33,811 nt of DNA from contig DBBW01000025.1 of the NCBI GenBank assembly GCA_002292405.1, positions 78,333-112,143 on the forward strand, written 5' to 3'. Shown here piece by piece: positions 24,106 through 30,954 of the stretch. Each line of letters starts with the position of its first letter. Positions within the stretch are counted from its first letter, which is position 1. Both the position numbers and the translations under genes were made by a program. Under the pieces are notes generated by a model, which saw only the letters and a list, made by a program, of their open reading frames with translations, had not been told where the DNA came from and searched no databases. The stretch comes from Flavobacteriales bacterium UBA974 (GTDB taxonomy: Bacteria; Bacteroidota; Bacteroidia; Flavobacteriales_D; Sanyastnellaceae).

Positions 24106-25302
24106 ATGAGAATATTTTTCTTTGTTATTTTAACAGTTTTGTTTTCAATTAATCTACCGGCCCAAATAGGTTCAGGTTGTGATGGTGCTAGATATAGATA
24201 TAGAATTTTTGATGACATTTCAGTAGATTATGACATCCCTTATGGAAGTAATATCTCAGCAAATGGAAGCAATATTTCATTGGTTATGGATATTTATCAG
24301 CCCGCAGGGGATTTTGTCACGAACAGGCCAGTTGTTGTTGTCGCGCATGGTGGTTTCTTTTTAGGTGGTTCTAATGATGGTTCAGACGTATTGCCTCTTT
24401 GTCAAGACTTGGCAAGAATGGGATATGTTGCCGTATCGATCAGCTATAGATTGGGCATCTCAAATTTCTTTGCCCTCGAATCCTCACTTCAAGAGGCTGT
24501 GGTTCGAGGTGTTCAAGATGCAAAAGCCGCGGTGCGATATCTGCGTAAAACATATACAGAAGATGGCAATACTTGGGGGATAGATCCTGAGAGAATAGTC
24601 TTGGGAGGGTCTTCTGCAGGAGGTTTTATAGCTGTTCATGCAGCCTATGTAGATGATTTGTCAGAAGTACCTTCTTCGGTAAATTTTAATGCGAACGGTT
24701 TATCAGGTGGGATAGAAGGGGATTCGGGATCTCCAGGATATTCCTCAGAACTGCTTTCAATATTTAGTATTTCTGGTGCAATAGGAGATGAAGCATGGAT
24801 TTCAGTAGGGAACATTCCCGTGGTAAGTACGCATGGAACAAATGATGGAACGGTTCCATTTGGAACAGGTTACGTTCAATTATCTGGTATAAATGTTACG
24901 ATCGTAGATGGTAGCGAGATTATTCACAATACAACATATTTGTTAGGAATTGACAATTGTCTCCATGTTTTCCCCGGAGCTGGTCATACTCCCCATGCGG
25001 CTTCCACTCAATATTACGATACAACTAGAGCTGTTACTGTAGGATTTACGAGTAGACAAGTGTGTCCTTTATACCCTCCTATTTGTGGATGGTATGATGT
25101 GGATTCCCCTCCTCCAATTGTAAATACTTGCCCAGCTGATATTGTTGCTGACGGAGTCATTACTGTAGCGGATATATTAGAAATTTTAGGTCAATTCGGT
25201 TGTGTGACCAACTGCTTTGCTGATGTTGATGATGACGGAACGATCACCGTTTCTGATGTGCTATTCGTTCTGGCCGTGTTTGGTGAACCTTGTCCCAATT
25301 AA
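24106..25302 (+). CDS. Secreted alpha/beta-hydrolase (esterase) with dockerin-like module
   Basis: 398 residues. Signal peptide MRIFFFVILTVLFSINLPAQ. The hydrolase fold resembles carboxylesterase/BD-FAE-type enzymes: oxyanion HGG at 81-83, nucleophile Ser170 in GGSSAGG, acid Asp247 in HGTNDGTVPF and His294 in GAGHTPH. After residue 340 comes the Cys-framed two-repeat module (Cys342, Cys366, Cys370, Cys396; Asp-rich loops near 344-356 and 373-384) instead of a T9SS PNP tag. It starts 9 nt after the phenylalanine hydroxylase stop and ends 18 nt before cutC. The natural ester is unknown; sugar-ester or peptide-ester cleavage would suit the neighbouring glycosidases. Confidence 0.83.
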   Translation: MRIFFFVILTVLFSINLPAQIGSGCDGARYRYRIFDDISVDYDIPYGSNISANGSNISLVMDIYQPAGDFVTNRPVVVVAHGGFFLGGSNDGSDVLPLCQDLARMGYVAVSISYRLGISNFFALESSLQEAVVRGVQDAKAAVRYLRKTYTEDGNTWGIDPERIVLGGSSAGGFIAVHAAYVDDLSEVPSSVNFNANGLSGGIEGDSGSPGYSSELLSIFSISGAIGDEAWISVGNIPVVSTHGTNDGTVPFGTGYVQLSGINVTIVDGSEIIHNTTYLLGIDNCLHVFPGAGHTPHAASTQYYDTTRAVTVGFTSRQVCPLYPPICGWYDVDSPPPIVNTCPADIVADGVITVADILEILGQFGCVTNCFADVDDDGTITVSDVLFVLAVFGEPCPN

Positions 25303-25320
25303 CCTAGTCCAAGTCAAAAG

Positions 25321-26040
25321 ATGAAATTCGAGATTTGTGTAAGTACGCCTGTTGATGTAGCTATAGCTATTGAAGCAGGTGCGGATAGAGTTGAGCTTTG
25401 TGGACACTGGGAGTGCGGTGGACTTACTCCTACCTCAGCTTCTGTAAGAGCTAGTGCAAGCATAGGTATCCCTGTTAGGGCATTGATAAGACCTAGAGCC
25501 GGTAATTTTGTCTACAATGCTTCTGAAAAGGAATTAATGATAGCTGAAGCATTAGATTGCCTTGACGCAGGGGCGAAAATGATTGTAGTAGGAGGATTAG
25601 ATGAATCTGGAAATGTGGATGAGCACTTGCTTGAGATGCTATGCAAAAAGATATCCAGTGAAGTTGTGGTATTTCATAGGGCTCTAGATGTGTCAAACAA
25701 TCCTTTAGAGTCAGCGAAAGTTCTGCGAAATTTTGAAATTAATGTTGTCTTATCGAGCGGTGGGGCTCCGGCGGCAGGTTTGGGTATTGGATTACTTGGG
25801 GATCTTTCACAACTGGGATTGGAAGTTATAGCTGGAGGAGGTGTAAGACTAGAAGATGTTATAACATTAGGCGAAGTGGGAGTAGAAGCCGTTCATGCAT
25901 CTTGTCGATTAAAAACACTTTCTAATACATCGAATCATTTAGATGATGGTCTATTCGACTTGAGCACATATCCGGTAGATTTTGATAAAGCTGTTCAGCT
26001 AAGTGAGGAGGTACTAAAATGGAATGAAAATGAATTGTAA
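25321..26040 (+). CDS. cutC: CutC family protein
   Basis: 239 residues with the TIM-barrel CutC signature: FEICVSTPVDVAIAIEAGADRVELC at the start, then GGLTPT, VRALIRPRAGNFVY, VFHRALDV and VLSSGGAPAA. CutC is named for copper homeostasis, but its biochemical role is poorly established. Here there is no copper gene nearby. It overlaps the GH20 hexosaminidase gene by 17 nt and faces a GH2 beta-mannosidase, so a link to glycan catabolism is more plausible. Confidence 0.93.
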   Translation: MKFEICVSTPVDVAIAIEAGADRVELCGHWECGGLTPTSASVRASASIGIPVRALIRPRAGNFVYNASEKELMIAEALDCLDAGAKMIVVGGLDESGNVDEHLLEMLCKKISSEVVVFHRALDVSNNPLESAKVLRNFEINVVLSSGGAPAAGLGIGLLGDLSQLGLEVIAGGGVRLEDVITLGEVGVEAVHASCRLKTLSNTSNHLDDGLFDLSTYPVDFDKAVQLSEEVLKWNENEL

Positions 26041-28303
26041 GAGTTTTGGTATTTTTTTCGTGACGATATGTTCAATGTTCGTTTATATATCATGTTCCCG
26101 AAAATCACCTCACAGTATTCCAACTGGAGGAATCGAAGCTCTTATCCCGTTGCCTAAATCCGTGACTTTGATGGGGAACGTAGAGGATAGCAGGATGTTT
26201 TTTTCAGGTGAAGAATTAAGGATTCAAGGATTAGAAAACTTAGGCCCCACTGCAGAAGTGGTAGAATCCTGGTTAATGGGTGTGGGTGTTGAATTAAGAA
26301 AGGACTTTCCGACAAATGCGAATTTAGTCTTCGAGATTAAAGGCAATGAGGGAGATGAATCCTATGATTTAATTATTAAAAATGATGTTGTTCAGATCAT
26401 TGCGAATAGTGAGGTGGGGCTATTTCGTGGGTTTACTACTCTAAGGCAGATGATGCCTCATTCATGTGAGTATGGGGGATGTGTGAGCGGCTTTTTTCTT
26501 CCTGAAGTACTTGTTTCAGATTCTCCTGAATTTGAACATAGGGGATTGTTGTTGGATTGTTGTAGGCACTTTATGGATGTTGATTTTATTAAAAAAATGA
26601 TTGATAATCTTGCGCTGCACAAGATGAATGTGTTGCATTGGCATCTTACTGAGGATCAAGGTTGGCGTATAGAAATAGACGCTTATCCTCTTCTTACCGA
26701 AGTAGGTGCTTGGAGAACCGAGCTCGATGGAACGAAGCATGGAGGATATTATTCAAAGGAAGAGGTCAGAGATATTATTCAATATGCACAAAAAAGGCAT
26801 GTTGAGATCATCCCAGAGATTGAGTTGCCTGGTCATAGTCAGGCGGCACTTGCTTCATATCCATGGTTAGGATGCACAGGAGATCAACTAGAAGTAGCAA
26901 ATAAATGGGGTGTCTTTAAAGATATTTATTGTGCGGGCAATGACAGTACTATCGCTTTTTTAGAAGTCGTTTTAGATGAGGTATGTGAGCTTTTTCCTTC
27001 TGACAGGATTCATATTGGAGGGGATGAAGCCCCCAAAGTGAGGTGGCATAGCTGTGATAAGTGTCAGCAACGAATTAAAGAAAATGACTTAAAAGACGAG
27101 TATGAGCTACAGACTTGGTTTATTGAAAGGATAGGTAAATTTTTGGAGGGGAAAGGTAAGAGGATCATCGGTTGGGATGAGATTTTGGAGGGAGGTTTGC
27201 CTGAGGGTGCTATGGTCCAAAGCTGGCGAGGTATGGAAGGGGCCATTGAAGCGGTCTCCATTGGCACTGACGTAATCGTTTCTCCCACGAGTCATTGCTA
27301 TTTAGATTATCCCTTAAGTTCTACTAATCTTGAAGAAATATATAGCTTCCAACCACGCCCTGAGGGCACTTTAGATGGGCCAGGTAGAATATTAGGCGGT
27401 GAGTGCAATATGTGGACTGAAAGAGCTCCCCAAGATTTGGTTGAGTCTAAGGTGTTTCCGAGAGCTATAGGGCTTGCAGAGGTTCTTTGGTCTGGTCCAG
27501 AATTTACGGGTGCTTCTGACGCATACTCGAACTTCATCAAGCGGCTTGAGCTCCATTTAGATCGACTTTCTATTCTAAAAGTGGACTATGGAATGGAATC
27601 CGTACCTGTTACTTTATCCTTGGCAGTTCAATCTGAAAAACTCTACGCGAAACTCACCCCATCAGCTGAATATATCATGGGTTATACACATTTTAATGGA
27701 GATAGCGTTTTGTTAGGTAAATCTATCGAAGTCGAAAGCCATGGAACAATTAGTGCTTCTATCAATTACCGAGGACGAAAATTACCTAGACGTGAGGAGT
27801 TTTTCGTTGACGGTCACGCTGGTGTATTCCACCCCATAGAACTAGGATTTACGCCGAGTCCATATTACACTGGTGGTGGAGATTTCGCACTTGCTGATGG
27901 TAGGATAGGATCTCTTGGATTTCACGACGGTGTTTGGCAAGCAGTACAAGGAGAGGATGTTATTGCAATCGTAGATCTCGAGAAAGTCATAGAAATTGAT
28001 TCAATTTTCTCTAACTTTTATCGATATCAAGACGCATGGATTTTCACTCCTACATACGTAGAATTCTCCGCTTCAATTGATGGAGATCATTATGAAGTCA
28101 TAGCTCAAAAGGAGTTCAAATCCGCAACTTTAAAGAACGATGCTCAAGATATCGTAACAGTAAATTCCGGAAAGTTAATGGGTATTCGTGCCAGATATAT
28201 CAAGATGAGAGCGGTTAATTCTGGACTTTGCCCAGACTGGCATGCCGCAGCAACAGAGCCGACATGGCTTTTCTGTGACGAAATTATAATTAGGGCGAAG
28301 TAG
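26024..28303 (+). CDS. GH20 beta-N-acetylhexosaminidase, lipoprotein
   Basis: 759 residues. The N-terminus has a probable lipobox ending at Cys24 (VYISC), placing it on a membrane. An N-terminal GH20b-like domain (about 40-150) precedes the GH20 TIM barrel: HRGLLLDCCRHFMDVDFIKK, HWHLTEDQGWRIEI, EIELPGHSQAAL and the catalytic pair Asp334-Glu335 in IHIGGDEAP. The C-terminal 140 residues look like an F5/8-type (CBM32-like) domain (VDLEKVIEIDSIF ... YIKMRAVNS). It removes terminal GlcNAc or GalNAc; substrate assistance by the N-acetyl group is family knowledge. An alternative ATG lies at 26030. Its 3' end overlaps the convergent mannosidase gene by 14 bp. Confidence 0.93.
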   Translation: MKMNCKSFGIFFVTICSMFVYISCSRKSPHSIPTGGIEALIPLPKSVTLMGNVEDSRMFFSGEELRIQGLENLGPTAEVVESWLMGVGVELRKDFPTNANLVFEIKGNEGDESYDLIIKNDVVQIIANSEVGLFRGFTTLRQMMPHSCEYGGCVSGFFLPEVLVSDSPEFEHRGLLLDCCRHFMDVDFIKKMIDNLALHKMNVLHWHLTEDQGWRIEIDAYPLLTEVGAWRTELDGTKHGGYYSKEEVRDIIQYAQKRHVEIIPEIELPGHSQAALASYPWLGCTGDQLEVANKWGVFKDIYCAGNDSTIAFLEVVLDEVCELFPSDRIHIGGDEAPKVRWHSCDKCQQRIKENDLKDEYELQTWFIERIGKFLEGKGKRIIGWDEILEGGLPEGAMVQSWRGMEGAIEAVSIGTDVIVSPTSHCYLDYPLSSTNLEEIYSFQPRPEGTLDGPGRILGGECNMWTERAPQDLVESKVFPRAIGLAEVLWSGPEFTGASDAYSNFIKRLELHLDRLSILKVDYGMESVPVTLSLAVQSEKLYAKLTPSAEYIMGYTHFNGDSVLLGKSIEVESHGTISASINYRGRKLPRREEFFVDGHAGVFHPIELGFTPSPYYTGGGDFALADGRIGSLGFHDGVWQAVQGEDVIAIVDLEKVIEIDSIFSNFYRYQDAWIFTPTYVEFSASIDGDHYEVIAQKEFKSATLKNDAQDIVTVNSGKLMGIRARYIKMRAVNSGLCPDWHAAATEPTWLFCDEIIIRAK

Positions 28304-30908
28304 TTTTCATAACGTTATTTAAACTGATGGCTTGAACAAATAAATCTTTTGATTTTAATTTGGAAGCACCTCCTACAAAAAGTTCAGGAGCCCAAGCCCT
28401 GATAGAGTAAGGTGTAAATTTTATGATTCGTCTTTCTCCAGGAAGTAGGTCAAATCCGTTCATTTCGAAGTTCCCAGGAGTTGTAGCTGTAAGTTGCACA
28501 TCTTTAGTGAAAGCGATTGAGCTTACTTCATAAAGCACGAATTCGCTGTCTTTATTTCCTCCGGTAAACGGTTTTACAATTACAGGAACGTCTTCGAGTT
28601 TAAGCTCTTTAGGTCGGGCGGCAAAGACAGTTGCGTTCGCTTTGGTTGGACAAGTTTGAGGGTTTTCACACGTGTCGTCTATCCATGAGAGTTGCACAAA
28701 GGAACGAGTGGGGTCGATGTTTTTTCTGTTATTGTTGTAGGGGACATTGTCAAGGGATATCCATTGTGCTTTTCCAGGTGTGAGATTTAATGGATGTTCG
28801 GACATGTATGCCACCGTGCCATCAAAGTTTACTACTGATACGAGAACTGTACCTGGGATTTGTATTTCACCATGTATGCTTGGATTAGCTACTACCCCAA
28901 TTTCTAAACGGGGCTTCCTTCCTAGATGATTCCACTTTCCATACAGTAGCGTGGGTGCGAAGGCCTTCTTTAATTCATGGTGAAGAAGTTTCCACTTTCC
29001 GTGAGCGTCTATAGAAGACCATGATGCTACCGGCCAACAATCATTTAATTGCCAAATCAAAGAGCCAGAACAAAAATCCTGATTGAGTCTTGCAGCTCTT
29101 ACACCATCTGAGATTCCTTTAGCTTGAACAACTTGAGTGATATACGCCCACTCTTCGTAAGAATACCCATCTGAGAAATCGCCATAAGAACTCTCCAAGT
29201 ATTTATCAATGATTGCAAACCCCCGACTGTGTTTCTCGTGAGCAATCACATCGGAGGAAAATCGGTCTAAAGTGTCAGATATTACTACCGTTTCCCATGT
29301 TGAACGTTCTGGAAAACTTTGAAAACCAAACTCACTCATAAATCGGGGTATTCGAGTCCAAAGAGAATCGAATGAATACCCGTCATGCCATATCCCCCAA
29401 TCGTGAGCATCACCACGGTTCTTAAAATCTGGGTCGCCCCTACCAAGTAGGGGTGAGGAAGGCCAGTATGGAGCGTCGGCGTATAAACTGACAGTGGATG
29501 GTAGGATGTCTTCGAAAATATCGGAGTAGGCTTTCTCTTTCGTAATGATTTCTTTTTCGGAAAGCCCGTCTTTCCACCCCCACCTTTGCCATCCTTCACT
29601 CACTTCGTTATTGCCACACCACATGGCGAGAGAGGGGTGGTGTCTAAGTCGAAGGATTTGGTCTAAAGCCTCATGTTCAATAGATTCAAGAAACGCCTCG
29701 TTTCCAGGATACATAGCGCAAGCAAACATAAAATCTTGCCAAACCAGAACCCCCATCTCGTCGCAAGCCTCCATGAAATTGTCCGAGGCATAATTTCCAC
29801 CACCCCAAACCCTCAAGGTGTTCATGTTTGCTGCGACAGCGTTTCTAACGATCGCTTTTTCTTCTAATGAGCTGATTCTGGATTTAATTATGTCAGCTGG
29901 GACAACATTAGCTCCTCCTGCGAAAAATGGTACATTGTTGAGAATCCATTGGAATTTAGCGCCTTTATCATCTTCAGAAGTGTCTAGTTTGAGGGTTCTA
30001 ATACCTACTGTTTTTTTCTCTAGAGCCAGTATACCATTTTCCCCAACGGCGACTACTTCGAGTTTGTGTAAAGAAGGTTTTCCTAAATCGTGCGTCCACC
30101 ATAAATCAGCATTTTCAATGGTGAATGGTGATGTTATAACCCCAGGAATTTTACTAAAACTTTCTGAAGCGACAACGGTACCACTTTCATTCGTCAGAGC
30201 CCACCTTAAAACTACAGCCTCGCTTAAATCTCCTGAGATATCCCACTTCACAAAGCCCTTAGCAGTGGACCCATAAATAGTGTCAGTTACAAGTGTGAGA
30301 TTGTCAATGTAAATATTTTCCTCAGACCGACTCTTCGCAAGTTCAATTCGCCCCACAGAAAAGTCAATAAGTTTCAATGCCCAATCCCAACCATATGCAA
30401 ATTGTGGAGTTCTATGCTGTTCCACACTCCCCGTTTTATTTACAGAGTAAGTAGGCGATTCAAAATTAAAAGTAAAAATATTGTCGTTAGATTTTAAGGA
30501 CGATTTTAGACTGTACGCCCAATTTCTAAAAGCGTTGTTCGTTTCACCAAGTACAACTCCGTTTAAGGTTATACTACAATACAGCTGTACATCTTGAAGG
30601 ATGAGTAAGTCGTAATCTTCAATGTTTTCTAGCGCATCAAATGGATCCGAAGTGAAAACCCAGTCCATTTCACTTACCCACTGCACTGAATCTTCATTTG
30701 TTCCAATAAAAGGATCTGGAATCACTGAACTCCTTAGTAGTGAATTGTACAAACTCCCAGGCAACCATCCTGGAACTGAAATTTCTGTGGAATCAAGACA
30801 CTTCCAGGTTCCGTGAATAGGAAGGCTTTTTTGGGCTGAAAAATTGTTTGAGTAAAGTGGCGAAAGTGACGCACACAAAATAAATAGAACGGGAAATATT
30901 TTTTTCAC
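28290..30908 (-). CDS. GH2 beta-mannosidase, secreted
   Basis: 872 residues from the GTG at 30908, which gives the classical signal peptide MKKIFPVLFILCASLSPLYS. An ATG at 30935 would add nine residues (MDKSYVICS) but would leave no room for a promoter next to the divergent gene, whereas TAATTTGC lies three bases before the GTG. The sugar-binding jelly roll and Ig-like domains occupy about 25-320. The catalytic barrel has the acid/base Glu435 in MWCGNNEVSEGW and the nucleophile Glu526 in SEFGFQSFP. The C-terminal beta domains match Mannosidase_ig-type regions. It likely cleaves Man-beta-1,4-GlcNAc of N-glycan cores. Confidence 0.9.
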   Translation of the reverse strand: MKKIFPVLFILCASLSPLYSNNFSAQKSLPIHGTWKCLDSTEISVPGWLPGSLYNSLLRSSVIPDPFIGTNEDSVQWVSEMDWVFTSDPFDALENIEDYDLLILQDVQLYCSITLNGVVLGETNNAFRNWAYSLKSSLKSNDNIFTFNFESPTYSVNKTGSVEQHRTPQFAYGWDWALKLIDFSVGRIELAKSRSEENIYIDNLTLVTDTIYGSTAKGFVKWDISGDLSEAVVLRWALTNESGTVVASESFSKIPGVITSPFTIENADLWWTHDLGKPSLHKLEVVAVGENGILALEKKTVGIRTLKLDTSEDDKGAKFQWILNNVPFFAGGANVVPADIIKSRISSLEEKAIVRNAVAANMNTLRVWGGGNYASDNFMEACDEMGVLVWQDFMFACAMYPGNEAFLESIEHEALDQILRLRHHPSLAMWCGNNEVSEGWQRWGWKDGLSEKEIITKEKAYSDIFEDILPSTVSLYADAPYWPSSPLLGRGDPDFKNRGDAHDWGIWHDGYSFDSLWTRIPRFMSEFGFQSFPERSTWETVVISDTLDRFSSDVIAHEKHSRGFAIIDKYLESSYGDFSDGYSYEEWAYITQVVQAKGISDGVRAARLNQDFCSGSLIWQLNDCWPVASWSSIDAHGKWKLLHHELKKAFAPTLLYGKWNHLGRKPRLEIGVVANPSIHGEIQIPGTVLVSVVNFDGTVAYMSEHPLNLTPGKAQWISLDNVPYNNNRKNIDPTRSFVQLSWIDDTCENPQTCPTKANATVFAARPKELKLEDVPVIVKPFTGGNKDSEFVLYEVSSIAFTKDVQLTATTPGNFEMNGFDLLPGERRIIKFTPYSIRAWAPELFVGGASKLKSKDLFVQAISLNNVMKTTSP

Positions 30909-30911
30909 ACT

Positions 30912-30919
30912 GCAAATTA
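30912..30919 (-). promoter_or_regulatory. -7-type element TAATTTGC
   Basis: Three bases before the GTG at 30908; it decides that start over the ATG at 30935, which lies upstream of the element. Confidence 0.35.
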
Positions 30920-30942
30920 CATAACTCTTGTCCATGTTGCTG

Positions 30943-30950
30943 TATCTTAG
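30943..30950 (+). promoter_or_regulatory. -7-type element TATCTTAG
   Basis: Four bases before the ATG at 30955 of the amylase gene. It lies back-to-back with the mannosidase element 23 bp away. Confidence 0.35.
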
Positions 30951-30954
30951 TGTT

